From contig NZ_QAIK01000027.1 in NCBI RefSeq assembly GCF_003061005.1, positions 125,851 through 189,850 of the forward strand: a DNA stretch of 64,000 nucleotides, given 5' to 3'. This document shows positions 42,589 to 53,580 of this stretch, piece by piece. Every line of letters begins with the position of its first letter. The first letter of the stretch is position 1. The notes beneath the pieces were generated by a model. That model saw only the letters and a list, made by a program, of their open reading frames with translations. It had not been told where the DNA came from and ran no database searches. The DNA comes from Pseudomonas sp. HMWF021. Its GTDB lineage: Bacteria > Pseudomonadota > Gammaproteobacteria > Pseudomonadales > Pseudomonadaceae. A program made the translations under genes and the position numbers.

Positions 42589-43329
42589 TTATTGCTTTTC
42601 AAGCAACCACTTGCGCTCACCCGGGGTGAACTGCGGCATTTCATCCGCCAGAGCGGTGTTCACTGCCTGGAAGATCTCCAGTGCCTTGCCTTTGCGGGCA
42701 AAGATCCAGTTGTTGCCCTGGCCGTTGAGCTGCAGCCACATGCTGTCGTGGTCGCTGTTCATCGAGGCGCAGTCACCTGCCAGGCACAGTGCGTAGCGGT
42801 CGGCGCCGGGCAGACCGGAGACCTGGCCATCAGCCTGGAATTGCACGGTGTTGCCTTCGCCGTCGCCGCTGGCAATTTTCCAGCTGCCGCCCAGGTAGGC
42901 CGAATACAGTGCGCGCTCGAAGCTGGCGCCGATGGGTGCGCCTTCCGGCACGGGGATTTGCGCGCGATCGAACACCTGATCCGGTTCGTTCTCAGTGGCG
43001 GCCTGTTTCATCTGGCCCCCGTCGCGCTTCAGCTCGCTGCCTGAGCTGCCATAGAAGTCGACTTTCCAGGCGCCGGACTGTTCGCCCTGCAGCCGTCCTT
43101 CGACGTTCTCGAAACCGTTGGTGTAGCGGGCCTGACCGGCCTTGGTGTTGACGTCCCACTCCAGATTCGGGCCATAGGCCTGAAGCGCTTCGCGCAGGGG
43201 GCCGCCCTTGGCAGCAGCATCGATCGCCACCTGGTTGATCCAGGTGCCGCTGATGTCACGGTCGGCGGGGTCGCTGGCACAGCCGCCGAGGAAAATGGCG
43301 AGCAGCGAGAGAGCAAGCGCTTTGCGCAT
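42589..43329 (-). CDS. Hypothetical lipoprotein upstream-linked to ridA
   Basis: A 246-residue lipoprotein (MRKALALSLLAIFLGGC, lipobox LGGC). The mature part contains DISGTWINQVAIDAAAKGGPL, YGPNLEWDVNTKAGQARYTNGF, a lipocalin-like strand pattern, and the C-terminal SDHDSMWLQLNGQGNNWIFARKGK split by loops. I do not recognise a named family. It follows ridA on the same strand at the same place as a hypothetical gene next to ridA-spoT in other Pseudomonas. Confidence 0.7.
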   Translation of the reverse strand: MRKALALSLLAIFLGGCASDPADRDISGTWINQVAIDAAAKGGPLREALQAYGPNLEWDVNTKAGQARYTNGFENVEGRLQGEQSGAWKVDFYGSSGSELKRDGGQMKQAATENEPDQVFDRAQIPVPEGAPIGASFERALYSAYLGGSWKIASGDGEGNTVQFQADGQVSGLPGADRYALCLAGDCASMNSDHDSMWLQLNGQGNNWIFARKGKALEIFQAVNTALADEMPQFTPGERKWLLEKQ

Positions 43330-43402
43330 GGTGGAATCCTTTCAAAACCTTTTCTTTACCGCAGAGCAGCCGGCGCAGCGTTTGAAGGCTGCGCCGTGCG
43401 CA

Positions 43403-43783
43403 TTACTCGATGACCAGGATGGCATCCATTTCGACTTGCGAACCCTTCGGCAGGGCAGCAACGCCGATGGCGGCGCGGGCCGGGTACGGCTGATCGAAGT
43501 ATTTGCCCATGATCTCGTTGACCTTGGCGAAGTGGCTCAGGTCGGTGAGGAAGATGTTCAGCTTGACGATGTCCTTGAACGAACCGCCAGCGGCTTCAGC
43601 CACGGCTTTGAGGTTCTCGAACACCTGGACGGTCTGGGCTTCGAAGCCTTCAACCAGTTCCATGGTCTTTGGGTCCAGAGGAATCTGGCCCGACATGTAA
43701 ACAGTGTTGCCGGCCTTGATCGCCTGGGAGTAGGTACCGATGGCGGCTGGGGCCTTGTCGCTGGTGATAACGGTCTTGGTCAT
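43403..43783 (-). CDS. ridA: RidA, enamine/imine deaminase
   Basis: A 126-residue RidA/YjgF protein: [51 protein letters not shown], and the C-terminal [21 protein letters not shown] with the conserved arginine that binds the substrate carboxylate. It hydrolyses reactive 2-aminoacrylate and related imines. It lies 24 bases after spoT, an order conserved in Pseudomonas. Confidence 0.96.
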   Translation of the reverse strand: MTKTVITSDKAPAAIGTYSQAIKAGNTVYMSGQIPLDPKTMELVEGFEAQTVQVFENLKAVAEAAGGSFKDIVKLNIFLTDLSHFAKVNEIMGKYFDQPYPARAAIGVAALPKGSQVEMDAILVIE

Positions 43784-43807
43784 GTATGACTCCTTGTTAG
43801 GTGTGAA

Positions 43808-45913
43808 TTAGGCGCGCATGCGGGTGATGCGGATGACCCCGGTCAGAGCGCGCAGCTTCTTGATCACGCGGGCCAGGTGCACACGGTCGTGGACGCTGAC
43901 CACCAGCTGGACGACGCTGATGCGGCCATCGCGTTCGTCCATGCTGATTTTCTCGATATTGCCGTCGGCGGCGTTGACGCTGCTGGCGAGCAGGGCGATC
44001 AGGCCGCGCTGGTGTTCCAGCTCGACGCGCAGTTCGACGTTGAATTCGCCGGTGACATCCTTGGCCCACGAGAGCTGGATGCATTTTTCCGGGTTGTGCC
44101 GGATTTCGCTGATGTTGCGGCAGTTGTCCAGGTGCACGACCATGCCTTTGCCCGCCGAGAGGTGGCCGACAATCGGGTCGCCCGGGATCGGCGTGCAGCA
44201 CTTGGCGTAGCTGAGCACCAGACCTTCGGTGCCGCGAATCGCCAGCGGGCCTTCCGGGCTTGGCAGCTGTTCGCCTTCGCCAAGCAGGCGACGTGCCACG
44301 ACATAGGCCATGCGGTTGCCCAGGCCAATGTCCTCGAGCAAATCTTCGATCAATTCCAGGCGGTATTCGCTGAGCATCGCCTTGACGCGCTCAGCCGGGA
44401 TCTTCTCCAGCGCACTGTCGAAACCGTTGAGCACCTTGTTCAGCAGACGCTCGCCAAGGCTGATGGATTCGGAACGGCGCTGCAGTTTCAACGCATGGCG
44501 GATGTGCGTACGGGCCTTGCCGGTGACCACGAAATTGAGCCAGGCCGGGTTCGGCCGTGCGCCGGGTGCGCTGACGATCTCGACCGTGGAGCCGCTTTGC
44601 AGCGGTTCGGACAGCGGTGCGAGACGGCGATTGATCCGGCAGGCGATGCAGCTGTTGCCGACGTCGGTGTGCACCGCGTAGGCGAAGTCGACCGCCGTGG
44701 AGCCTTTTGGCAGCTCCATGATCCGGCCTTTGGGCGTGAACACATAGACCTCGTCCGGGAACAGGTCGATCTTCACGCTCTCGATGAATTCCAGCGAGTT
44801 GCCGGCACGTTGCTGCATTTCCAGCACGCCTTTGACCCACTGGCGGGCGCGGGCGTGAGTGCCTTTTGGCTGTTCGTCACCGCTGGATTTGTACAGCCAG
44901 TGGGCGGCAATGCCGTTGTTGGCCATCTCTTCCATTTCGCGGGTGCGGATCTGGATCTCGATCGGCACGCCGTGCATGCCGAACAGCGTGGTGTGCAGCG
45001 ACTGATAGCCGTTGGCCTTGGGGATCGCAATGTAATCCTTGAAGCGTCCCGGCAACGGTTTGTACAAATTATGCACAGCACCCAAGACGCGGTAGCAGGT
45101 ATCAACCTTGTCGACGATGATCCGGAACGCGTAGACGTCCATGATCTCGTTGAAGGCCCGACGCTTGCCGCGCATTTTCTTGTAGATGCCGTAGAGGTGT
45201 TTCTGGCGGCCGCTGACTTCACCCTGGATGCCGTCGATGGCGAGACAGTGGCCAAGGGACTCTTCGATCTTGTTGACGATTTCCTTGCGGTTGCCCCGGG
45301 CGCGTTTGACCGCCTGGTAGATCCGCGCGGAACGCATCGGGTGCATCGCCTTGAAGCCGAGGTCTTCGAATTCGATACGAATGGCGTGCATGCCCAGCCG
45401 GTTGGCGATGGGCGCGTAGATTTCGAGGGTTTCCTTGGCGATCCGGCGGCGTTTTTCCCCGGACAGCACTTCCAGCGTGCGCATGTTGTGCAGGCGGTCG
45501 GCAAGCTTGACCAGGATCACGCGAATGTCGCGCGCCATGGCCATGGCCATTTTCTGGAAGTTCTCGGCCTGGGCTTCGGCCTTGGTCTCGAAGTTCATCT
45601 GGGTCAGTTTGCTGACCCCGTCGACCAGTTCCGCCACGGTTTCACCGAACTGCGCTTGCAGCGCTTCTTTGGCGATACCGGTGTCTTCGATCACGTCATG
45701 CAGCATCGCAGCCATCAGGCTCTGATGGTCCATGTGCATGTCGGCAAGAATATTCGCCACCGCAAGAGGATGCGTGACGTACGCCTCGCCGCTGCGACGG
45801 CGCTGACCGTCATGGGCTTGTTCGGCGTAGAAATACGCTCGGCGGACCAGGTTGACCTGGTCGTTGCCGAGGTAGGTCGATAAGCGATCGGCGAGGGCGT
45901 CTATGCTCGGCAT
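43808..45913 (-). CDS. spoT: SpoT, bifunctional (p)ppGpp synthetase/hydrolase
   Basis: A 701-residue RelA/SpoT protein. The N-terminal HD hydrolase (about 20-180) has YVTHPLAVANILA and MLHDVIEDTGI. The synthetase domain (about 235-345) has FKDYIAIPKANGYQSLHTTL. A TGS domain (near 390-450, VYVFTPKGRIMELPKGSTAVDFAY split) and a C-terminal ACT domain (about 625-700) follow. It sets the alarmone level under starvation. It stands in the usual order gmk-rpoZ-spoT-ridA, 57 bases after rpoZ. Confidence 0.97.
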   Translation of the reverse strand: MPSIDALADRLSTYLGNDQVNLVRRAYFYAEQAHDGQRRRSGEAYVTHPLAVANILADMHMDHQSLMAAMLHDVIEDTGIAKEALQAQFGETVAELVDGVSKLTQMNFETKAEAQAENFQKMAMAMARDIRVILVKLADRLHNMRTLEVLSGEKRRRIAKETLEIYAPIANRLGMHAIRIEFEDLGFKAMHPMRSARIYQAVKRARGNRKEIVNKIEESLGHCLAIDGIQGEVSGRQKHLYGIYKKMRGKRRAFNEIMDVYAFRIIVDKVDTCYRVLGAVHNLYKPLPGRFKDYIAIPKANGYQSLHTTLFGMHGVPIEIQIRTREMEEMANNGIAAHWLYKSSGDEQPKGTHARARQWVKGVLEMQQRAGNSLEFIESVKIDLFPDEVYVFTPKGRIMELPKGSTAVDFAYAVHTDVGNSCIACRINRRLAPLSEPLQSGSTVEIVSAPGARPNPAWLNFVVTGKARTHIRHALKLQRRSESISLGERLLNKVLNGFDSALEKIPAERVKAMLSEYRLELIEDLLEDIGLGNRMAYVVARRLLGEGEQLPSPEGPLAIRGTEGLVLSYAKCCTPIPGDPIVGHLSAGKGMVVHLDNCRNISEIRHNPEKCIQLSWAKDVTGEFNVELRVELEHQRGLIALLASSVNAADGNIEKISMDERDGRISVVQLVVSVHDRVHLARVIKKLRALTGVIRITRMRA

Positions 45914-45970
45914 GATGACTCCTGCCGTAGGCTGTGTTCCCGCGCCGTGCTACGTCGACCAGGCATAGGC

Positions 45971-46234
45971 TTAGACGGCCTCGTTGGACTCGTCCTCGAA
46001 CGCAGCGAAGACCGGGTCTTCGTGGACGATTTCCTGCTCGGCGATGAACTCGTAGCTCATCAGGCCTTCAGCGATTTCACGCAGCGCAACTACGGTCGGT
46101 TTGTCGTTTTCCCACTGGACCAGTGGCTCTTTGCCGCCGGTGGCCAGTTGACGGGCACGCTTGGTAGAGAGCATGACCAGCTCAAAGCGGTTTTCCACGT
46201 GTTCTAGGCAGTCTTCAACGGTTACGCGGGCCAT
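45971..46234 (-). CDS. rpoZ: RpoZ, RNA polymerase omega subunit
   Basis: An 87-residue omega subunit ([51 protein letters not shown]). It helps assemble RNA polymerase and contributes to ppGpp binding, which fits its place beside spoT. GAGG lies 7 bases before the ATG at 46234. An in-frame start at 46291 adds 19 residues without family support. Confidence 0.97.
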   Translation of the reverse strand: MARVTVEDCLEHVENRFELVMLSTKRARQLATGGKEPLVQWENDKPTVVALREIAEGLMSYEFIAEQEIVHEDPVFAAFEDESNEAV

Positions 46235-46296
46235 GGTATTCCTCGGAGCGAATGCAATATGCGCGCTGCCCGGTTGGGCGAGCGGACTCAACAGTT

Positions 46297-46335
46297 TAAA
46301 AAATCACCAGCGATTAGGGAAGCGCTGATTTTTTG
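46297..46335 (-). terminator. Possible terminator or attenuator between gmk and rpoZ
   Basis: On the minus strand AATCAGCG can pair with CGC...TGATT (3-base bulge), followed by TTTTTTAAA. It would partly uncouple rpoZ-spoT from gmk. Confidence 0.45.
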
Positions 46336-46401
46336 ACCAGACCCTTCAACGCGCTGCAAGCACCAATGTAAAGCGCTTGCAGCGGTTTTGGGAAGTGCTG
46401 A

Positions 46402-47896
<1,495 letters not shown>

Positions 47897-48100
47897 GGCG
47901 GTGACCTCGCAATGCAGATCGGCGCAGAAGGGATGTTCCGCAGGCTCGATATCAATGAATTTAAGCCGACTGGCAGCAAAGGCGCAGGATTGTAGCGCAG
48001 TGCGGCGGATGCGCCCAAACACACGGTGTGACAAAGGGCTGCAGGCCGTCGGTTATGCGCGTTTCAGGGCGTTGTGTCGACGGCCGGAATTTTTAACCCG

Positions 48101-48129
48101 TGCCCAGGCACGGTGCAGCGCTCTATAAT
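48101..48129 (+). promoter_or_regulatory. Sigma-70 promoter of rph
   Basis: A perfect TATAAT at 48124-48129 lies 38 bases before the rph ATG. The -35 position (48101-48106, TGCCCA, 17-base spacing) is weak. Confidence 0.6.
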
Positions 48130-48166
48130 GCTCGGCAGTTTTCCGTCCCCAGTACAGGTACTCCCT

Positions 48167-48889
48167 ATGAAACGTCCAAGTGGTCGCGCTGCCGATCAGC
48201 TCCGCTCGATCCGCATTACCCGCAACTACACCAAACACGCCGAGGGATCCGTACTGGTCGAATTCGGTGATACCAAAGTCATCTGCACCGTCAGCGTCGA
48301 AAACGGCGTGCCGCGTTTCCTGAAGGGCCAGGGCCAGGGCTGGTTGACTGCTGAATACGGCATGCTGCCGCGCGCCACCGGCGAGCGTAACCAGCGTGAA
48401 GCGAGCCGTGGCAAGCAGGGCGGTCGCACCCTGGAAATCCAGCGCCTGATCGGCCGCTCCCTGCGCGCTGCGCTGGACATGTCCAAGCTGGGCGACGTGA
48501 CCCTGTACGTCGACTGCGACGTGATCCAGGCTGACGGCGGCACTCGCACCGCGTCCATCACCGGTGCCATGGTTGCCCTGGTCGATGCGCTGAAAGTGAT
48601 CAAGAAGCGTGGCGGCCTGAAAGGCGGCGACCCGCTCAAGCAAATGATCGGCGCGGTGTCGGTCGGCATGTATCAGGGCGAGCCAGTGCTGGATCTGGAC
48701 TATCTTGAAGATTCCGCCGCCGAGACCGACCTCAACGTGGTGATGACCAGCACCGGTGGCTTCATCGAAGTCCAGGGCACCGCCGAAGGCGCACCGTTCC
48801 AGCCTGAAGAGCTGAACGCCATGCTGGAACTGGCCAAGAAAGGCATGAACGAAATCTTCGAACTGCAAAAGGCTGCACTGGCCGACTGA
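48167..48889 (+). CDS. rph: RNase PH
   Basis: A 240-residue RNase [79 protein letters not shown] and [17 protein letters not shown]. It trims tRNA 3' ends by phosphorolysis. The start at 48167 matches the family; an in-frame start at 48074 would lie upstream of the promoter -10. It is divergent from yicC. Confidence 0.97.
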   Translation: MKRPSGRAADQLRSIRITRNYTKHAEGSVLVEFGDTKVICTVSVENGVPRFLKGQGQGWLTAEYGMLPRATGERNQREASRGKQGGRTLEIQRLIGRSLRAALDMSKLGDVTLYVDCDVIQADGGTRTASITGAMVALVDALKVIKKRGGLKGGDPLKQMIGAVSVGMYQGEPVLDLDYLEDSAAETDLNVVMTSTGGFIEVQGTAEGAPFQPEELNAMLELAKKGMNEIFELQKAALAD

Positions 48890-48918
48890 GCAGGTTCGTA
48901 ACCCGCAAGGAGGACACA

Positions 48919-49287
48919 ATGAGTGATGAGCAAGAGTTGCTGCCCAAACCGAGCCAGGAGGTTCGCCAATGGGCGATGTTTTGTCACTTGTCCGCCTTGC
49001 TGGGGATCTGGATTCCGTTCGGCAATCTGATCGGGCCGCTGATCCTGTGGCAGATGAAGCGCGAAACCGATCCGTTCATTGATGCTCAGGGTAAAGAAGC
49101 GCTGAATTTTCAGATCACCGTGGCGATTGCCGCAGCGATCTGCCTGCTGCTGATGGTGCTGATCATCGGCTTCTTCCTGTTGGGCCTGCTGGCCATTGGC
49201 GCGTTAGTGCTGACGATCATTGCCGGGGTGAAGGCCAATGACGGATTCCCTTATCGCTATCCATTCACCTGGCGGCTGATCAAGTAA
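48919..49287 (+). CDS. DUF4870 membrane protein
   Basis: A 122-residue protein with AAGGAGG before its ATG, 29 bases after rph. Three hydrophobic segments (FCHLSALLGIWIPFGNLIGP; FQITVAIAAAICLLLMVLII; GLLAIGALVLTIIAGV) and the motif HLSALLG...W..K....FID.QGKEALNFQ identify the DUF4870 (Tic20-like) family. The function is unknown. The position after rph is the same in other Pseudomonas. Confidence 0.88.
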   Translation: MSDEQELLPKPSQEVRQWAMFCHLSALLGIWIPFGNLIGPLILWQMKRETDPFIDAQGKEALNFQITVAIAAAICLLLMVLIIGFFLLGLLAIGALVLTIIAGVKANDGFPYRYPFTWRLIK

Positions 49288-49352
49288 TGGTCGATATGAA
49301 GTTTTCTGTGCCAGTGCGTTAGCGATTTGCGCATTTAAATGGTTTGAAATTA

Positions 49353-49380
49353 ATGCCCTGACTTATCAGGGCATTTTTAT
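49353..49380 (+). terminator. Intrinsic terminator after the DUF4870 gene
   Basis: ATGCCCTGA (49353-49361) and TCAGGGCAT (49366-49374) form a perfect 9-bp stem with a 4-base loop, followed by TTTTTATT. Confidence 0.92.
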
Positions 49381-49696
49381 TGCAATTCGATTAATTACTT
49401 TCGCTTGTAGGAATAGTTCTATTCGAGATGAACGGTAGTCATTGTCCTTATATGTTTTGAGTGCTTACACCTTTAGTCACAACTCCAAGCGTCTCAGCGC
49501 TGTCTCCGTCCTTGGCAACGGGGGGCGGTGGTTGTTAAGGTCTTCCCCGCGAAATTTCGCTCAGAAGTATCTCAATATATTCAAGCCATCGAAGGCGTTG
49601 AATTTCAGATCAATCAGTGTTGAGACAATCAGCCGATTCATTAGGCGTGTCCAGGTAAAAAGTTCGCCTCTGAATATATAGCCAAGAATAATCCCG
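49381..49696. other. Intergenic region upstream of gltS
   Basis: No gene can be supported. A 79-codon frame at 49442-49681 begins at a non-ATG codon and has no family resemblance. The region should hold the gltS promoter and a long leader. AAGAATAA at 49684-49691 overlaps the expected ribosome-binding site. Confidence 0.45.
49684..49691 (+). promoter_or_regulatory. AAnAAnAA (Hfq/Crc-type) motif at the gltS start
   Basis: AAGAATAA fits the AAnAAnAA pattern bound by Hfq-Crc in Pseudomonas mRNAs under catabolite repression. It lies 5 bases before the gltS ATG, where a normal purine-rich Shine-Dalgarno is absent. An amino-acid transporter is a sensible target. Confidence 0.4.
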
Positions 49697-50905
49697 ATGA
49701 TTCAACTCGATTTTTACGGAACACTTGTTGCCGCTTCTCTGGTGCTGTTACTGGGGCGCGGGCTTGTTGCCCGTGTTGGCGTTCTGCGAAATTACAATAT
49801 CCCCGAACCCGTCGCCGGTGGTCTGGTAGTGGCCCTGGTGTTATTGGGTTTGCGGATTTTCGATATGGAAATTCGCTTCGACACATCACTGCAAACACCT
49901 TTGATGTTGGCATTCTTTGCCACCATCGGTTTGAGCGCAGACTTCGCCAGCCTGAGGAAGGGCGGTCGCATCGTGGGCATATTTCTGCTGGCGGTTGCGG
50001 GGCTTCTGGTGGTTCAGAATGCTTTGGGCATCGGCCTCGCCACAATACTGGGCATTGATCCGTTGATGGGGTTGCTCACGGGCTCGATTACGTTGGCGGG
50101 TGGGCATGGCACTGGCGCCGCATGGGGCTCGGTTTTCAGTGAAAAATATGGTCTCGCTTCTGCTTCCGAACTCGCGCTCGCTTCGGCGACCTTTGGGCTG
50201 GTATTGGGTGGCTTGATTGGCGGTCCGGTGGCTCGGCTGCTGATCACGCGGGTTCAAGTGCCGGGCAGCAGTCCTCAGGAAACCCCACAATTGCCAAAGG
50301 GGTTCGAGCAACCGAACAAAGAGCGCTCGATTACGCCGTTTTCGTTTATCGAAACACTGGCGCTGATTGCCGTGAGCTTGTTGGCCGGCAATCTCCTGAA
50401 TGGCCTGTTGCACGCAACCGTATTCGAATTGCCGACGTTTGTATGCGTTTTGTTCGTGGGTGTGATTCTGCGAAACGGGCTGTCTGCGCTGGGTCTGTAT
50501 CAGGTCTTTGAGCGTGAAGTCTCAGTACTGGGAAATGTCAGCCTGTCGCTTTTTCTGGCGATTGCCCTGATGTCGCTCAAGCTGTGGGACCTGGCAGCTC
50601 TGGCATTACCGATCTTCATCATTCTGTCGGCGCAGACCCTGCTCATGGCGTTGTTCGCGATTTTCGTGACGTTCCGCATCATGGGCCGCAATTACGACGC
50701 GGCGGTATTGGCAGCGGGGCATTGCGGTTTTGGTCTGGGCGCGACGCCGACGGCCATCGCCAACATGCAGGCGGTGACCCAGCGTTTCGGGCCTTCGCAG
50801 ATTGCGTTTCTGGTTGTGCCGATGGTCGGTGCTTTCTTCATCGACATCATCAACGTCATCGTGATCAAGCTTTACCTGACCTTGCCGTTCTTTGCCGCTG
50901 TCTGA
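49697..50905 (+). CDS. gltS: GltS, sodium/glutamate symporter
   Basis: A 402-residue membrane protein with about ten or more helices in two inverted halves. Family blocks include LLLGRGLVARVGVLRNYNIP, EPVAGGLVVAL, GLLTGSITLAGGHGTGAAWG and, in the second half, AAGHCGFGLGATPTAIANMQ. The two glycine-rich hairpins (GGHGTGAA and GLGATPTA) mark the GltS family. It imports glutamate with Na+. Confidence 0.95.
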   Translation: MIQLDFYGTLVAASLVLLLGRGLVARVGVLRNYNIPEPVAGGLVVALVLLGLRIFDMEIRFDTSLQTPLMLAFFATIGLSADFASLRKGGRIVGIFLLAVAGLLVVQNALGIGLATILGIDPLMGLLTGSITLAGGHGTGAAWGSVFSEKYGLASASELALASATFGLVLGGLIGGPVARLLITRVQVPGSSPQETPQLPKGFEQPNKERSITPFSFIETLALIAVSLLAGNLLNGLLHATVFELPTFVCVLFVGVILRNGLSALGLYQVFEREVSVLGNVSLSLFLAIALMSLKLWDLAALALPIFIILSAQTLLMALFAIFVTFRIMGRNYDAAVLAAGHCGFGLGATPTAIANMQAVTQRFGPSQIAFLVVPMVGAFFIDIINVIVIKLYLTLPFFAAV

Positions 50906-50933
50906 GGTTTGGGCTGCTTCAGCCCGAGCCATA

Positions 50934-50967
50934 AAAAATGCCCGTATCTCGCGATACGGGCATTTTT
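50934..50967. terminator. Bidirectional terminator between gltS and crc
   Basis: AAAAATGCCCGTATC (50934-50948) and GATACGGGCATTTTT (50953-50967) form a perfect stem with a TCGC loop, with A and T tracts on both sides, so it can end both convergent transcripts. The core stem recurs at 60320. Confidence 0.95.
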
Positions 50968-50985
50968 CTAACTGCGAATCGACGC

Positions 50986-51765
50986 TTAGATGGTCAGCGT
51001 CCAGTCGTAGTCCACGATCAGCGGCGCGTGCTGCGAGAACCGTGGCTGACGCGGCAGGCGTGCGCTGCGTACGAAGCGGCGCAGACCCGGGGTCAGCAAC
51101 TGGTAGTCGAAGCGCCAGCCCAGATTGAGCATCTCGGCCTGTTCGTTGTCCGGCCACCAGCTGTACTGGTCGCCTTCGCGGCTGACTTCGCGCAGGGCAT
51201 CGACATAGCCCATGTTGCCGACAATCTCGTCCATCCAGGCGCGTTCTGGCGCCAGGAAGCCCGGGGATTGCTGGCTGTCGCGCCAGTTCTTGATGTCGAG
51301 CTTCTGCTGCGCCACGTACAGCGAGCCACAATAAATGTACTCGCGACGTTTGCGCCGCTGCTTGTCCAGGTACTTGCCGAAGTCGTCCATGAGCTTGAAC
51401 TTCTGGTTCAAGTCCTCATCGCCGTTCATCCCCGAAGGAAGCAGCAAGGTGGCAATACTGACTTTGTCGAAATCTGCTTGCAGGTAGCGCCCGTAGCGGT
51501 CGGCCGTCTCGAAACCGAGACCGCTGATGACAGCCTTCGGTTGCAACCGCGAATACAAAGCCACGCCACCTTGGGCAGGGACTTCAGCATCGCAGGCATA
51601 AAGGAAGTAGCCATCCAGTTGGAAGGCTGGGTCATCCAGTTCAAAGGCGGAGGCACGGGTGTCCTGCAGGCAGATGACGTCGGCATTCTGTGCTTGCAGC
51701 CAACTGAGCAAACCACGCTCGACTGCAGCCTGAATACCATTGACGTTCACACTGATGATCCGCAT
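50986..51765 (-). CDS. crc: Crc, catabolite repression control protein
   Basis: A 259-residue protein with the exonuclease III/endonuclease fold: MRIISVNVNGIQAAVERGLL, DVICLQDTRASAFELDD, GVALYSRLQPKAV and the C-terminal RFSQHAPLIVDYDW. In ExoIII enzymes the second block reads LQET/K; here the catalytic Glu is replaced (LQDTR), in line with Crc being a nuclease-dead partner of Hfq on AAnAAnAA mRNAs. The crc/pyrE divergent pair is conserved in Pseudomonas. The ATG at 51765 is preferred over an in-frame start at 51801. Confidence 0.95.
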   Translation of the reverse strand: MRIISVNVNGIQAAVERGLLSWLQAQNADVICLQDTRASAFELDDPAFQLDGYFLYACDAEVPAQGGVALYSRLQPKAVISGLGFETADRYGRYLQADFDKVSIATLLLPSGMNGDEDLNQKFKLMDDFGKYLDKQRRKRREYIYCGSLYVAQQKLDIKNWRDSQQSPGFLAPERAWMDEIVGNMGYVDALREVSREGDQYSWWPDNEQAEMLNLGWRFDYQLLTPGLRRFVRSARLPRQPRFSQHAPLIVDYDWTLTI

Positions 51766-51787
51766 AAATGGCCCCAAAAATCGCGTG

Positions 51788-51820
51788 CGTGTATGATACA
51801 CGGCGTCAAGCTAATTAGCT
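51788..51820. promoter_or_regulatory. Two palindromes between crc and pyrE
   Basis: CGTGTAT-G-ATACACG (51788-51802) is a perfect 7-1-7 palindrome and AGCTAATTAGCT (51809-51820) a perfect 12-base palindrome, 6 bases apart, in the 82-base gap between divergent starts. The first overlaps a TATGAT that could be a -10 element. Operator function for one or both genes is inferred. Confidence 0.5.
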
Positions 51821-51847
51821 AAATCCGTGGTATTTGGGGTTTTTTTC

Positions 51848-52492
51848 ATGCAAGCGTATCAGCGCGATTTCATTCGTTTTGCCATCGATCGCGGCGTTTT
51901 GCGCTTCGGTGAGTTCACCCTGAAGTCCGGGCGCACCAGTCCTTACTTCTTCAATGCCGGCCTGTTCAACTCGGGTTCGGCCCTGGCCCAGTTGGGGCGT
52001 TTCTACGCGGCAGCCATTGCTGAAAGCGGCATTCCCTTCGACGTGTTGTTCGGCCCGGCCTATAAAGGCATCCCGCTGGCAGCCACCACCGCTGTCGCGC
52101 TGGCCGAGCATCACGACCGTGACCTGCCATGGTGCTTCAATCGCAAGGAAGCCAAGGCCCACGGCGAAGGCGGCAGCCTGGTCGGCGCGCCGTTGACCGG
52201 TGAAGTGCTGATCATCGACGACGTGATCACCGCTGGCACCGCGATCCGCGAAGTGATGCAGATCATTGCCTCGCAGGACGGCGCCAAGGCCGCCGGCGTG
52301 CTGATCGCCCTGAACCGTCAGGAGCGTGGCAACGGCGAGTTGTCGGCGATCCAGGAAGTCGAGCGTGATTTCGGTATCCCGGTGATCAGCATCGTGTCGC
52401 TGAACCAGGTGCTGGAATTCCTCGCCGACGACCCGCAGCTCAAGCAGCATCTGCCAGCCGTGGAAGCGTACCGCGCCCAGTTCGGCGTCTGA
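51848..52492 (+). CDS. pyrE: PyrE, orotate phosphoribosyltransferase
   Basis: A 214-residue enzyme: [54 protein letters not shown] and the PRPP-binding loop [13 protein letters not shown] (about 121-133). It makes OMP from orotate and PRPP in pyrimidine synthesis. The ATG at 51848 gives the normal start; an upstream in-frame codon at 51827 adds seven residues over a T-rich tract. Confidence 0.97.
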   Translation: MQAYQRDFIRFAIDRGVLRFGEFTLKSGRTSPYFFNAGLFNSGSALAQLGRFYAAAIAESGIPFDVLFGPAYKGIPLAATTAVALAEHHDRDLPWCFNRKEAKAHGEGGSLVGAPLTGEVLIIDDVITAGTAIREVMQIIASQDGAKAAGVLIALNRQERGNGELSAIQEVERDFGIPVISIVSLNQVLEFLADDPQLKQHLPAVEAYRAQFGV

Positions 52493-52502
52493 CGCGCTGC
52501 CC

Positions 52503-52593
52503 TTGTAGGAGCTGCCGAAGGCTGCGATCTTTTGATCTTGTTTTTTGAAAGCAAAACATCAAAAGATCGCAGCCTGCGGCAGCTCCTGCAGGG
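52503..52593. repeat. Inverted AGGAGCTGCCGAAGG-type repeat pair after pyrE
   Basis: TTGTAGGAGCTGCCGAAGGC and its mirror ending GCGGCAGCTCCTGCAGGG enclose ATCTTTTGATCTTG / CATCAAAAGAT arms. The long palindrome sits between convergent pyrE and argB, just before a dedicated terminator. Confidence 0.88.
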
Positions 52594-52602
52594 ATTGCAG
52601 GC

Positions 52603-52645
52603 AAAAAAAGACCCCGCTCAGCCAGGCTGAGCGGGGTCTTTTTGT
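52603..52645. terminator. Bidirectional terminator between pyrE and argB
   Basis: AAAAAGACCCCGCTCA and TGAGCGGGGTCTTTTT form a 16-bp stem around GCCAGGC, with A/T tracts on both sides. It serves the convergent genes. Confidence 0.96.
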
Positions 52646-52657
52646 TTGCGCGACGTC

Positions 52658-53563
<906 letters not shown>

Positions 53564-53580
53564 TCAGGGCTCCGGGTGAA

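Noticed and set aside
49442..49681. 79-codon plus-strand frame upstream of gltS
   Set aside because: No recognisable domain, poor start context and amino-acid make-up typical of random frames.
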